Below, piece after piece: positions 1 through 11,929 of a DNA stretch of 64,000 nucleotides. Position 1 is the first letter of the stretch, and every line of letters starts with the position of its first letter. The DNA comes from Tubiluchus corallicola (Eukaryota; Priapulida; Priapulimorpha; Priapulimorphida; Tubiluchidae). A program made the position numbers and the translations under genes. The notes beneath the pieces were generated by a model. It was not told where the DNA came from. It did not search any database and saw only the letters and a program-made list of their open reading frames with translations. Where the stretch lies: NCBI GenBank assembly GCA_030141605.1, contig JAQGDQ010000153.1, positions 381,501-445,500 of the forward strand, written 5' to 3'.

Positions 1-153
1 TGAAGTAAATGGTCTTATAGTGTCATGTTAATGCCGATCAATTTATACAAACATATAAGTATACATAAAAGGCATACTGATAGGCATAGAAAATAGTTTG
101 AAAAATAGAGACATAATTGTTGATAAACAGCTTATTAGTGTGATAATTTATAG

Positions 154-273
154 GCTTACAGACGTGGCTTTTATGGACCCAAGATACAATGGGTTTTGGT
201 AGGATGGTATGATGATTACTGGTGGAGACAACAGGATGTATCAAATGTGCCCGGAAATTGCACTATAGAAGAG
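154..273 (+). CDS. GABA-B receptor exon (ligand-binding lobe)
   Basis: Forty codons, phase 0 at both ends, from acceptor TTATAG to donor GTAAGA. Encodes GPKIQWVLVGWYDDYWW and ends NCTIEE, matching the family block with KYVWFLIGWY and NCTVEE. The cysteine and the N-glycosylation site are kept. Confidence 0.9.
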
Positions 274-3200
274 GTAAGAAATAAATAAAAACAAAAAATT
301 GTTTGTAAGTAAGTAAGTAACGATTACTACTTACAGTATGCTTTGTACTATTTCAGAATCAATGACGTACAGTTTTAATTTGCTGCACTATTAAAATATT
401 ACAATCTAAGTTAATTTTTTTAGCTTGTAAAATTGATTAAACATATCTTCTGTCCTTAAGTTTTTCGAGTTGTAAATAAAAATCCCAAGCAAAGCAAAAA
501 ACCACTGAAAATAAGGCGCTCACAGAAAAAGACTGAGAACATGATTTCAGATCTAGTAAGTGCCTTTATTAATAATTTGCTAGACACAGAAGATAAATGT
601 TGATGTGTTTGTTGACTCTAGTGAGGCTGCAGTTGGTAATAAAAACAATTTTCTGGCAAAGAAACTTCGCAAGAAAGAGGCTGTAAAATACCTTGATTTA
701 ATCTACGGGAAAATAACTAGTTGTATCAGGAAAATATTATAATTAGGTAAGTAGGCAGGCACCTAGTAACAAATGGTAAGGTAACTAATAAGCACTGTTT
801 TTCAAATAATTTTTGCAGATTTTGACTGCTATGGGTAATTATATAGCTACTGGAGCAGTTTATTGGAATCCTTTTGAAGAAGTTGGGTTCGCCGGACTCA
901 CCAGCAAAGAATTTAAGCAAGAATTTGATAGATTTACAAATTACACATCTCCTTTCGGTTGGAAGTAAGTGATATATATGCATTATAATATAGTCTGCTA
1001 TATTATGCAAGAGCTGTAAAATATAATGTGCAAGATACGTTTTTCTTATAGTGGGGACAAAAGATCAAATATCTTGCACGTGCACGAAAATTAGCAAATC
1101 ATTGACACATAGACATGTCTGTCAACAAAACTTATAGTAAATGTTAGTCATTAAAAACGAAATTCAAACCCAGTTAATTTACTGCACAAAGCAAACTGTG
1201 AAATTTGCGGTAAATGTTAAGACTGACACAAGAAAAACGATGACGATGTACCAGAGAGTAATAGTGTCTATTTGGTAGTTTTATACATAGTGATGTAATT
1301 TTCTAATGTCTTGTGGCACCTACATTTTGAGGTCAATTTCATTTAACGATACAAATGGTATAAAAAACTACCCATCAATATCAATTAATATAATATAAAT
1401 TAAATATCAATTAATTTAAGTTAGTGAATAAAATAAAAGGGGCTGCCAATTTTATTTTATTTTATTTGCTTTTTAGTTAACTTCCGTTGACAAACAATTT
1501 GTAGATTACTGAAATTGCTTTTTAAACAGGTTTGCGGCTTGGGCGTTTGACTGCGCTTGGGCCGTGGCAATTGCATTGAATAAAACCGCAAATGTTCTCA
1601 GATCGCAAGGTAATCAACACTTACTACTTTCCTATTGTTAATTATTAAATTATAATAGTATGTTATACTTATGTATTGTAAGGGCTTAGACACTTATAAG
1701 CAAATTGTCATACCGTGGGACAAACATCTGCTTCGACTTAAATGAATGTTGTAAACTATACGTAACTGAGTATTTAAAATTTAGTTAGCCTATAATTAAA
1801 TAATAACTAACTTGAGATTCGCTTGTTATGTACAGGTAAACGTTTAGAAGATTTTGCTTACGCTAACACCAAAGTCACGCAGCTCATTTTCGACCAAATG
1901 AGTTTGACGAAGTTTCTTGGGGTCAAGGGGCAAGTGCAATTTGATGAAGTCGGTACCGCTTTCAGCGCTACTAGGATAGCGCAGTTTCAGGGTAAATTTA
2001 CAGTATTACATCAAGCTATGACAGATTAACATCCGCTAATTTATATTATAAGTTTTCACACAGACAACATTCTACAGTGCAGTTGCTTCAGAAAAGTGTC
2101 GAAAAAGTAATGCTTAAATATGCCTAATATCTACCCACGACGGAAATGGAAGTTGTAACTATTCATCTACTTTATTAACTTGACCAATAACCAGTTACCT
2201 GTTATTAGCAATACAAGTAGAGTACATACTTGGGACAAAACAATTTATAGTCAATTTTTTTTTGTATTTCACACTTTATTCCCGCGTGATAGAATGGTTC
2301 GCTGCATATAGTTAATTGCCATTTAGAAAAAAGTTGATATACTAGAAAACGTTTCTTTTTTCCTTTTTAGGAGATAGAGTTGTAACAATAACAGTAGTAA
2401 TACCAGGACGCACGCGACTTGATGAAGACAATTTTCTAAATGATTTTGAATGGCTTAGTAAGTAACTATTTCACATCTTACTTGCAAATGGATTATGCAT
2501 ACAGTAATAGTAGCCAAAGTAAGATTTTTGAGTTGTATACGAGTATCATAAAAAGGCCAAAAACAAACAATTCGTAAACCAATGAACTAATTCCAAATCA
2601 TAGAAAAATCATTGAATAACGACAGGATCTGATCCAAAACGCCCTACCTCATTAACCATCTCATTAATTGCATCCTAACGTAACTCTAGCCTAACTCGAA
2701 CCCTGCATAGCGTGAATTGAACTACCAGGTAACTACAAGTAAGCTAAAACTAAAACAATTATACATATTTAGTGACAATGGCATTTTCTGTGGCAAAGAT
2801 AAAAATGCTCTGTTGTTCTCCTCACACTGAATGGCTATTACTAACAACAGACATCATCTATTCAACCTGATCAGATTAGTTGCCATTAAATGTGTAAATA
2901 AAGCCGGTAACATGGTTTTGAATATAAGTGTGAAACGTTTGGTATCGTGCATGATGTTTGTCCACAGTATGAGTAATAACAAGTGTAACATTACACATTT
3001 TACAGCCCCAGATGATGCACCACCGCTGGACGGGCCACAAATAGAAAGCAAAAAACTTTTCGTGCCATTTACTCTCTACATCGTGGCATGCACTTGTTCA
3101 TGCTTGGGAATTCTACTCTGTCTCGCATTTTTGTCATTTAATGTTGTCTACAGAGAAGCCAAGTAAGAGCTGGGAATTCAATTTTTATTACAGTTTCCCT

Positions 3201-6200
3201 TCATTCCTCCAATCTTTGTTTACTTGATCGCTTTTTTCTATTTCTTCTCTATTTCTCGCATTGTCATAGTTTCCTACACTGTTTCTTCTTTGATTTTTTC
3301 TTTCTCATTCATTTTTCTGTTTTCCTCATGTCCTGGCTTATTTCTTTTCTTTTTGTGCATTTCTGTAACCTTTTTTACTCTTTTTTCGGTCTTTGTTTTT
3401 CATTTCTCTTTTATTTTTCTGCCTATCTTCTTTCTGTCCTTCTTTCTTCTCTTTAGTTTCAATTTTTTATTTTCATTTTTTATTACTTGCATTGTTTGTT
3501 TTGTCGCTTTTATAGCTCTTTTGAATACATTCTTTTCTTTCTTTTTCACTTGTATTTCTTTGTTCGCTTTTGAGTTTTATTAACTTTTCTCTTCACTCTT
3601 TGTTTCTGTTCTTTGATTTTTCGTCGCTTTTTCTTGCTTTTGTTTTGTTCGCCTTTATTTTCAAACCTTTTCTTTTCTCTTCTTTTCTATCTCTTTATCT
3701 TTTTCATTTTATCGTGCTTTAATCTGCTTGTTCATTTGCCTGATTTTTTTGGTTACATTTGCCGTTTTCTTTACTTGTATCAATTTTTGTCTTTTCATAT
3801 CCAGAAAACTGAAGTTATTTCTATAAATAATGTGGATTTTTAGGGTGGTAAAGCTATCTTCACCAAATCTCAATAATCTCATATTATGCGGGTGTACCAT
3901 TTGTTATCTCTACGTGTTCTTCGAAGGCACAAAGGAGGGCTATCCAATACTGATTTACTGCAAGGTAAAATGAAGTTGCGCACATTACTGAATATTGTGT
4001 AATGAATATTGGAGTAGTAGCTTACGGAAATAGCCAGATTAAAACTTCAAAAATTGAGCGCACTGAATTTGAACTTTATTATTGTATGACAATAGTAAAA
4101 AGTAACTAGAGAGCCCTCAGTACAGCGGGACATTGTTGTCTTAATGAGATCGACGTAGTTCGTTACTACCGCAAGGATGTATTTGTACTGACTCTAAAAT
4201 GATTCTAACTTGCTGGGAGAGCATTCGGCTAATTTGGGCTAGAGTTCGATACAGACAGAGCTGGAAGTTACTTTTTAATAAAAAACTTTAATCGTGCCCA
4301 AGTTACAATATGCGTGGATTTAAAACTTTAAATAAAAGTCGAAAATCAGATGCAGATATTTGAAGGCTGTGAAATCCTGTGATGGCCTTGCGTAGTTCAG
4401 TTATGGTTTTAATGTGTAGGATGTTTAAACAGGTCATTTTATATCTCTGAAGAATCTTAGAGTGCTTGTTGGTATGTTAGGTACTTCAGTGCTGAGTATT
4501 GGCACCCTCTCCTACAGCTACTATTTTTTTAACTTATATTGTAGTTCGAATGCAAGATAAACGTTTTAACTATGAAATTAATATTTTAATCAATTATTGT
4601 TAATACCATGATAACAATCATCAAACAATACAAACACATTCTTCCCTGTTGCAAAGCAGTTTCTACATTGGGAGCTCCTGGATCTTCGTGTGTTGGCCTT
4701 CTTCTGGCTTAGCAGGAAATCATTGTTCAAGGCAGGGTGGAAGCACAGAGTTAATCTGTTAGTAAAGTGATTACAAAGACTGAAAATAAACCATGAATGT
4801 AATGATGGGCTTGGCTGGACCATCTCAACTACAAAAATGATTTTGATAATCCACTACAAATTAGGGTATGGGCTTACGACCGCTCGATTAATGTTGCCAT
4901 TTACCCATGAAAAGCCGTTCTCGTATAAAACTGGCATTTTAAGCAGAAAAACGATGTTTATTTAAGGATAACAACCACTTTTTCATTAGTAAATTTATTG
5001 CAGACGAGAGACTTTTTTCTTGTTGCTGGGTTTTCACTAGCGTTTGGAGCACTGTTTGCCAAAACTTGGAGAGTACATAAAATCTTTACCAACAAAAGTC
5101 TGAGCAAAAGAAGGGTAAGTAGATACATTATGTCGTGAAAGAATCATGATAGCTCATTGGTTTTTATTACAACAATTGCTAATATTTTATTTATTTCTTT
5201 GTCTGTATTATAACCTGTATATTAATCTCGCTACTAAAACCATGCGAAAGTTTAGTGCTTGACCCTATAAAATAAGATAAGATCTTCATTCAAACTCGAT
5301 TGCTAGAATGAGTCATAGGCTCCTTTACATCCAGGTTGACTGCTAAAATATTACAAAATATAAATACAAATAAACATAGAAATGCAAGATATGAAATACA
5401 AATTAAAACTGTACAAACTACACATGTAGTTACAAAATTATCCAAAAAATAAATGAAATATTTAAAAGTTTTGTGGTTTAAATTCAGTTCACAAGATGAA
5501 CTAGGTTTTTGATTTTAGAAGAATGCACATTGCAATATAATTCTAAGCTTGCAAGTTAAAAACAAAACACACCCTGAACTAAAATAAACGATAAGTTAAT
5601 TTGTAAATTTGGAGTAAAATTTTTCAATGCAATGTTTAAAACACCCTTTATTAAAACTAATGACAGTCTGAGCATCTCGAGCAGTTTGAGGGAGCTGATT
5701 ACATGTATATAGTTTTGGTTCATAAACCTGGATAGAATGTTTGCATAGCTTTTTTTGCAAAAGGTACATGCAGTTCTCCTGCTGTGACACTACGCGTGCT
5801 CCCAGTTCTTTTTGTGAATACGCATAAGTATTCTGGTGTTGATTTGTGCAACGTTTTGTAGACAAGAACAGATGTATTGAATTTAATTCGGCAATCTACA
5901 GAAAACCAATTTAGTTGTCTATATTACTATTACTTCACGGTTACTTCTATAATCAACATCTAAAATCAATCTCATTGCTCTTTTTTGCAAGTGATTTAAA
6001 ATATCAATGTCATCCTTAGAACAAAAATCCCAAACATTAGAACAATACTGGAAATGTGGCAAAATGAAACTAAAATAGAATTGCTTGCGGGCTGAAATTG
6101 ATAAATGTGCTTTAGACGACTTAACAGGAACATTTTATTGCCAATTAATTTCCTGATTTGGTCAACTTGATTAGACCAACTTAGATTACGTTGAACGATA

Positions 6201-9200
6201 ACACCAAATATTTTATATCTAGACCCTGAAAAGTTATAGCCCAATACTGCATATGTTCTTTCGTTATTTGTGTTTATAGATAATCAAAGACAGACGTTTG
6301 ATGGGTATGGTCGGAATATTATTAATAATTAATCTCACAGTATTAACTGCGTGGGTTTCCACTGATCCACCTACGGTAAAGACGCTCTTTCTTGCACCAG
6401 AGGTAAAAAGTTTAATGATTACACCTTTTCTGAAGAATGGAACTTGAATGCCACAGTCTGCCAGTTGATTACTGCCTTGACACGATATGCCCAGTCCAGA
6501 TTATCTGGATCACAATGAAAGCCAGTATACTCCAGCTTCTGTCATTGTCACTTTTGCGTGACACTCACTTAGGTGCACGATGTGTCTTCAGGGACGTCCG
6601 ATAATCTAACCCGGTTTAAGTGGGTTTGAATTTCTCATTCACATCAGATGCTTCGTATAAAATTAACGCATTTATTGTCTCACTGTCTTGTTCACGTTTG
6701 GATGTACAGTTCTCTTCAGCGAGAGAAACTGTCGGAGACGGTATGACAGTTGAAACCACCTAAAAACAATGTTACCGATGTGCGTCCTTCTATTTACTAT
6801 CAGGCTCGGGCTCTGCTTAGCTATTGTTGCAAATCACACGCCCTAGCCACTCAGCTAGTCTCTTCACCCAAATACACAAAAGAGTTTTTAAAAATAAGAA
6901 ATTTCTGTAGCTATCTTACTTTACTGGTTCAACGAAAGGGCAAGTATATTTTTGTCAAAACTCAATTCGCTAGGCTAGTAGTAGGTTTGGATAGAAATTT
7001 GAAAGATCTGATGCGTATAAAACACACACAGAATTAATATATATAATATATACATATAGGCCTATATATTAGTTTAGATTATTTCTTGCTAATAAAGGAA
7101 ACATTAAATAACTGCAAGATTAAACGAATATCTGAAACACATTCTGAAATTTTTAACACATTCGTTTCATAACTCATCCAAGACAGACATTTAAAGTGAT
7201 TAGTCGGTTTATTAATATTAATTAATCTCACAGTATTCGTTCATACTTACTAACTTAAACACAAAAATTTAGTCTAGATGTCAGTGAATATCAGAAATGT
7301 TTTAACGTAACAATCTAAAAGGCGTATAACGTGACGCAAAATAGCCATAAATTTATTTATTTTGTTTGAGCTCGTCAATATTATACATTAACAATGAATA
7401 CAACAAACACAGTATACAGTACTTACTTCATGTACAGGTCCAATCTTGATTATCGAAATTGCTTATATTTCGATCTTCGGAATCTCTTTGTAGTCAATGT
7501 TCTCACAATTTCGCTCTATTTGCTTCTATCAAAATAGCTGATTAATTTCTTATACATGTAGGTTGACGAGTATGATCCAGACCTTATTCATCAGCCTCTG
7601 GTAGATGTATGCAGTTCGGAGAAACAAATGTATTTCGTTGGAGTATTGTACATAATACAGGGTCTCTTGTTGTTTTCTGGAGCTTTTCTGGCTTACGAAA
7701 CTAGAAAGGTGGGCAGTCTTTAGTGTTGAATAACAATAATTCTATAAAAATCATATATTAAGTAAATAAAACCTAGGTTTTATTAATTTCATTGCGAATA
7801 ATTTTAAAACAAAACTCTGTAATAGGTAGACCACGGGTCTGAAACAAATTTTTGTGTACATTTGAAAGCCACACGTGTGCTATGCTATACATAATCGTTT
7901 GCCAGAGGCGGAGGTACAAAAATGAGGGACAACATAGTATTGACACATCAAAATCAAATTGTCTAAAAATGCGTACTCAGTTTTTAGTACAGCGTGGTAC
8001 ACTTTTTAATACAGTGTTTAAGCCGGTATCCAATATTAAATTATACGTAAACTCATTATGTTATTGATTGTGGCAGATCTAATTAATGCTTGTATAATTA
8101 TCAAGAGTAATCCTCTAATATGAAACCAACTAGCAAGGGTGCCTCAGCCACTTGCGGGTAATGCGTTAACGTCCTCTTTCAGCGAGAGAAAGCCACCACT
8201 AATGTATTCTTTAATCAGGTTCAGCATTGTTTAATTTAGCCTTTATGCGCACCGATATTGTCCTAAATATTCAGCGTGCAAGCATTGAATCTCTCGTATG
8301 GCTTCTGAATTTTTATGGAGTAAAGTGAAAAAGGGATTCAAAGAGGCAAATGCGTAGGTCACAGGTTTCAAACTCACCGTTCAGATGTTTCACAAGTTTC
8401 TAATATCAATCGGCGTTTTTCTCTGGCTGTTATTGATAGGTGGCTAGTAGGCAGAAGTATCACCACTCCCGGCTCAATTATTATGTTAGTTGATTATTCT
8501 TGACTGGCCCGCACGTTTTGCGGCGTTTTTGCCATACCGGGTTTTCCAGCCCACATCAGTATATAAATTATAAACGCAATTACAATATTTGAAAATTGTG
8601 AAATGGGTTGAACAAAAACAAAAGTTAAGTTAACACGTACGATCTGATTTGAATACTGGATACTATATATCACACTTTATAAAATGGGTACGTATTGAAT
8701 TCAACCATATATATATATATATGGTTATTACTAGTTTAAAAATTTATATTTTAGATTCATGCATCAACATAATGTATATACGCATCTATATATTTTGAAA
8801 AATCGTTCTGTTTTAGTTTAGACTGAATAGTGTTCTCCTTGTTGTCATCTGGAGTTCCTTGAAGATCAAAGAATAAGCATGTTTAGATAAAACTCACGCC
8901 ATGAAATTGATCACCTCTTTTCCTTGGTTAGTTAGTATTTAGTCAGTTAGTCGACCGTCAAAGCCACTTAATCGGATAGCAGCACATTCACCACCTGGCG
9001 GCAAGGTAGACAACACTTTGTTCAATTACTGTCTCCGTTTATCTGTTCTCATTTGTTTTTAAGGTCAAATTCGAATCTCTAAACGATTCTCAACTCATCG
9101 GGACGTGCATCTACAACGCTACCGTGCTTGCCATCATGGGAGTTGCAGTGTGCTTCGTACTTGGCGAGAGTCCATCAGTTAAATACGGTCTCCTCTCGAG

Positions 9201-11643
9201 TTTCTTAATAGCAGGAACGACAATTACAGCGTGTCTTCTCTTCATTCCCAAGGTCATTTATTCCATTCTGATTCTTTGCCTTCATTTTCTTCTTCATTAC
9301 TCCTTTTTCTTTTTTCTCTATTTAAACTTGTATATGTGGTTAATAACAATTCACATTTATTGTTTCTCTTTATATTTTTAAATGAGAAACAGCCATTTAT
9401 CACGTAAGCGCTAGCCGTCATCGTGCCAAAATTGTTGATGGCGAATTAGCAACATGCCCTATTATCATTATCTCAAACCGTTTGAGGTTTTTCTAAAAGA
9501 ACAAACGATCATGTTCAAATATCATAAAATGGTTGAAGAACGAATGTTACAACGTTTGCAAGTGGCAACAGACAAAACCCTCAATTTACGTAGAAACGTC
9601 AATGACGGGCGTTTGAAGAGTACATATATCTACCTTGTTCTATCTAGAGATATTAAAACCGCATAAACACTAAAAACGCAGCATTTTTTTTACAAAACAC
9701 ACGTTATGACACATTACGGTATATTTGCATACGTTATAACACTTATATAAGTTATAAGTTGGTACCTTTGTCGGTAAGCTTGTAAGACTTAATTTTCGTT
9801 GACATACTGTTTTAAATAGGGTTTCTGAATTCAATAAGTAAACTAGCGACCAACCATTATTTCCTCTTCACTTGTAGTAACATAATCAGTTGAAATTAAT
9901 CTTGAAACTTATAGTGCATGCCTGCTTTATATTAGGATCTGCAAGCCCTAAACATTTTTGCATAGGTCTCGTACATATCTGTTTTTACACTAAGGCATAC
10001 GTATTTTGACAATAGGTAGACAAACAAACAGACAGACAGATAATCTGCAAGTAGAGGTGTAAATAAGAATTTTATGATCAACATCATCAGTTTAGCAGAG
10101 AACTATTATCAGAATGTTTTTTAACAAGCAAAATCACACACCTTCTTCTTTGCAGATTCGTAAGCTGAGAAACATGAATCAGACAGACGCAACTGGAGAT
10201 GAATCCGGCGGAGTGGGTACTGTTAGTAAGATTGATGATGGTACGACACAGAACAAGTCCATAGCTCTTGTGAACGCTGAACTTCAGATAGCAAAAAACA
10301 AAATTGCTGGGGTAAGGCAATGAACATGTTCATTTGATAGAGGGACATTCTGGTTAGGTATTTTCATTGCCAAATTTGCTAACGGACTTTTTGCCAAAAG
10401 ATTATTAATTAGTGATAGAATCGTTGTACTATATTAGCCTTTAAAAAATCTCCGATGGACAAGGCCACATTTTATAAGTATTGAGCGCCGCACGTGCAGG
10501 GTGTTCGCTGTATTTAAACATAAGGCATATTAGCTGTTTGCCAGCGTACCTTACGAATATCAACAAGCATGCAAATGGAAAAAAGCTACTTTGATAAAAC
10601 TAAGAACGTTATAGTTTGCACACAAAGAGAATATAAATGTGAAATTGGTTAGTAGTTTTAAGATATACGAAATTAAGCTCCTGTTTTTCAACAATACTCA
10701 ACAACCATTTATAAGCAAGTTCGTCCTGGGGGATGGTTTTTCGTGGAAAGTCGAGCGAGGAAACAGATCGAGAATGAGATGAGATGGAAATCTCATAAAA
10801 ATGCCAACAGCGACTTTATATCAATTATTATGCTTGCAGTTTTTAAAAAAAATCTTTATTCTTATTTGATTTAAATTTTATTTTCTAACCGAGCTTCATA
10901 GATGGGGTATCAGATGGGTTTTAATTAAACGTTTTTGAAAAGTTAGTTTAATACTTTTGTTATGTAGGCAGAGCCATGATGATAAGGAAATGTTACCTTC
11001 TGTAGTCTTCCCAGACATTTAGGCTTGTGGGCATCCAGACTGACCCAAATTACTTTTAATATAAATGGAAGTCGTCTGAATGTCTACATTCGTGATCAGG
11101 ATGATCTGCTGCACATTTTCCACAACGAATTAAGATTTTTCTCAAACGTCAGTTTAACTTCCACCACGTCTGAAATGGGAACGCTCCAGAAAATTTCGTC
11201 TGAAGCAGCATTTCAGAAATCAGTCTCTCTAAATTGTACAAAATTGTCATTTTGGGCAGTTTGTGCGCAATTTAGATTAAAAATGATTTAGGGGAGATCT
11301 GGGTGTCCCCTATATCCAAACGCCTACTGAGTATTCATTTCTGTATCATCATGAGTACACCTACATTACAAAAGAGTCAAACTAACCTTTCCTGGAAGTT
11401 AGACAAAATCTTATCTGGCCAGAAGCTGTGGAATCCCCACTAGAGTTTTTCCACAGACAGCGGTGAATTGTCAATACATGTAGCTTTATTTCACACCAGC
11501 TGAATTACAAAACAGCATTGTTTTTTATATTTTAGTATGAAAAAGAGCTGGCAAGTAAGGAGAAAGCTATTTTAGAACTGAAAGCGGGGATGAGAAAGAA
11601 TGAACCAGGGTCGGCGTACAAAAAACAAGTCTTCGGTGTTTAA
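154..11643 (+). CDS. GABA-B receptor subunit (class C GPCR), 3' part of gene, 13 exons
   Basis: Metabotropic receptor for GABA (or a related ligand) at the plasma membrane, coupling to G proteins. The 13 exons join in one frame to 566 codons ending in TAA at 11641. They hold the end of the extracellular ligand-binding lobe (WVLVGWYDDYWW, then NCTIEE), a juxtamembrane stretch, seven membrane segments and a short tail with a coiled coil. Family hallmarks are SPNLNNL before TM2, FAKTWRVHKIF after TM3, a cysteine in the loop before TM5 (DVCSSEKQM), GAFLAYETRK after TM5 and LLFIPK after TM7. Known GABA-B subunits show the same order and spacing. The N-terminal exons are outside the window. The sequence resembles GABBR1 and GABBR2 about equally by eye, so no subunit symbol is given. 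Other GABA-B-like class C receptors of invertebrates are an alternative. Confidence 0.93.
819..964 (+). CDS. GABA-B receptor exon (ligand-binding lobe)
   Basis: Starts after TTTTGCAG, ends before GTAAGT in phase 2. Encodes the stretch with GLTSKEFKQEFDRF, the counterpart of the family motif MTSQEFVEKL. It continues directly from the exon ending at 273. Confidence 0.88.
1530..1609 (+). CDS. GABA-B receptor exon (ligand-binding lobe)
   Basis: Enters in phase 2, leaves in phase 1 at GTAATC. Encodes AAWAFDCAWAVAIALNKT, the counterpart of AYDAIWALALALNKT in known subunits. Confidence 0.9.
1836..1991 (+). CDS. GABA-B receptor exon (ligand-binding lobe)
   Basis: Phase 1 at both ends, acceptor TGTACAG and donor GTAAAT. 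Encodes KRLEDFAYANTKV and FLGVKGQVQFDEVG, matching the RLEDFNY and F.GV.G.V.FD blocks of the family. Confidence 0.92.
2371..2457 (+). CDS. GABA-B receptor exon (end of ligand-binding lobe)
   Basis: Twenty-nine codons, phase 1 in and out, acceptor CCTTTTTAG, donor GTAAGT. Encodes the last strand and linker of the extracellular lobe, ending FEWL. Low conservation is expected here; the call rests on frame continuity and splice sites. Confidence 0.8.
3006..3162 (+). CDS. GABA-B receptor exon, juxtamembrane linker and TM1
   Basis: Enters in phase 1, leaves in phase 2. Encodes a linker with DDAPPLDGPQ (the SPPADQT counterpart), then a hydrophobic TM1 ending CLAFLSFNVVYREAK, which matches the family LSFNIYN region. 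Confidence 0.92.
3163..3843 (+). other. Extremely pyrimidine-rich intron
   Basis: Almost all of 3185-3800 is T and C (TTTCTT-type runs) on the coding strand. Purine depletion creates long stop-free frames on both strands, but the translations are Phe/Leu/Ser monotony with no domain. I treat this as intron only. Confidence 0.75.
3844..3964 (+). CDS. GABA-B receptor exon, first cytoplasmic loop and TM2
   Basis: Phase 2 in, phase 0 out. Encodes KLSSPNLNNLILCGC, the invariant loop 1 motif, followed by TM2. It ends YCK, placing the cysteine expected before TM3. Confidence 0.93.
5004..5114 (+). CDS. GABA-B receptor exon, TM3 and second cytoplasmic loop
   Basis: Thirty-seven codons in phase 0. Encodes GFSLAFGALFAKTWRVHKIF and a basic loop ending SLSKRR. 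The F.K.WRVH motif is diagnostic of GABA-B receptors. Confidence 0.94.
5265..6245 (-). mobile_element. LINE 3' fragment (reverse transcriptase C-terminus) in GABA-B intron
   Basis: The minus strand encodes KIFGVIVQRNLSWSNQVDQI, the post-catalytic LG..I...LSW...I block of non-LTR reverse transcriptases. Further on comes a C-terminal stretch with QLPQTARDAQTVISFNKGCF. The reading frame is broken and the 5' end is missing. The 3' end has an AT-rich tail with short TCTTATCTTAT repeats at 5263-5290. Confidence 0.7.
6280..6402 (+). CDS. GABA-B receptor exon, TM4
   Basis: Forty-one codons in phase 0. Encodes KDRRLMGMVGILLI and TM4 ending TAWVSTDPP, matching the W..VDPL region of the family. A decayed copy of this exon lies at 7180-7237. 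Confidence 0.92.
7180..7237 (+). pseudogene. Decayed partial copy of the TM4 exon of the GABA-B gene
   Basis: Compared by eye with 6283-6340, most positions are identical, including AAGACAGAC and the 18-base block TTAATCTCACAGTATT with its flanks. An in-frame TAA follows KTDI, so it cannot encode the TM4 segment. It lies in the intron after the parent exon. Confidence 0.7.
7562..7708 (+). CDS. GABA-B receptor exon, extracellular loop 2 and TM5
   Basis: Forty-nine codons in phase 0. Encodes VDVCSSEKQM (conserved disulfide cysteine) and TM5 YIIQGLLLFSGAFLAYETRK. The last motif is nearly invariant in the family. Confidence 0.95.
8703..8726. repeat. Perfect (AT)n palindrome
   Basis: AACCAT, a run of AT, then ATGGTT: a 24-base perfect palindrome in a GABA-B intron. 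It can form a cruciform but shows nothing else. Confidence 0.7.
9064..9252 (+). CDS. GABA-B receptor exon, TM6 and TM7
   Basis: Sixty-three codons in phase 0. Encodes SLNDSQLIGTCIYNATVL (TM6, counterpart of IND..VGM.IYNV.V) and TM7 ending ACLLFIPK. Confidence 0.95.
10156..10311 (+). CDS. GABA-B receptor exon, cytoplasmic tail
   Basis: Fifty-two codons in phase 0. Encodes the tail: a Ser/Thr/Asp/Gly-rich linker, then the start of a heptad-like stretch ALVNAELQIAKNKIAG. Confidence 0.88.
11536..11643 (+). CDS. GABA-B receptor last coding exon, coiled-coil end
   Basis: Continues the coiled coil with YEKELASKEKAILELKAGM and stops at TAA 11641-11643. In known GABA-B receptors a coiled coil here drives GBR1/GBR2 heterodimer formation and surface trafficking. 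This tail is much shorter than in vertebrate subunits. Confidence 0.88.
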   Translation, partial: YEKELASKEKAILELKAGMRKNEPGSAYKKQVFGV

Positions 11644-11920
11644 CGGAAAAACAAGGATGTAAACAGTCCTGAATTATTATTGTAGTATTTTATTTACTTG
11701 ACTTGATTTTACGTTTCGTCGTTCCTTTGTGTTTGTCTAGCTTTGATTAATTGTTGATTTTTAACCGGTATTTTTCATTGTTTTGATTTTATGAAAACAA
11801 TGCTTCATTTATTGTCTAGAGATTATAATTTTATTTATACTTTGCAATTTTCAGTTCGCTCAGCAATGTGTCAGGCAACATTGAACATTTATGATGTATA
11901 ATTTGTAAATTATGTATTCT

Positions 11921-11926
11921 AATAAA
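11921..11926 (+). terminator. Polyadenylation signal of the GABA-B receptor gene
   Basis: AATAAA 278 bases after the stop codon, followed by a GT-rich stretch. Weaker alternatives (AATAAA) occur near 12167 and 12184. Confidence 0.65.
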
Positions 11927-11929
11927 AGT

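Noticed and set aside
3224-3843. Two ORFs of 119 and 76 codons in the T-rich intron
   Set aside because: They consist of Phe/Leu/Ser monotony caused by missing purines; the segment lies between two exons that splice in frame.
11025-11291. An 88-codon ORF in the last GABA-B intron
   Set aside because: No domain, no start context or splice sites that keep frame with neighbours.
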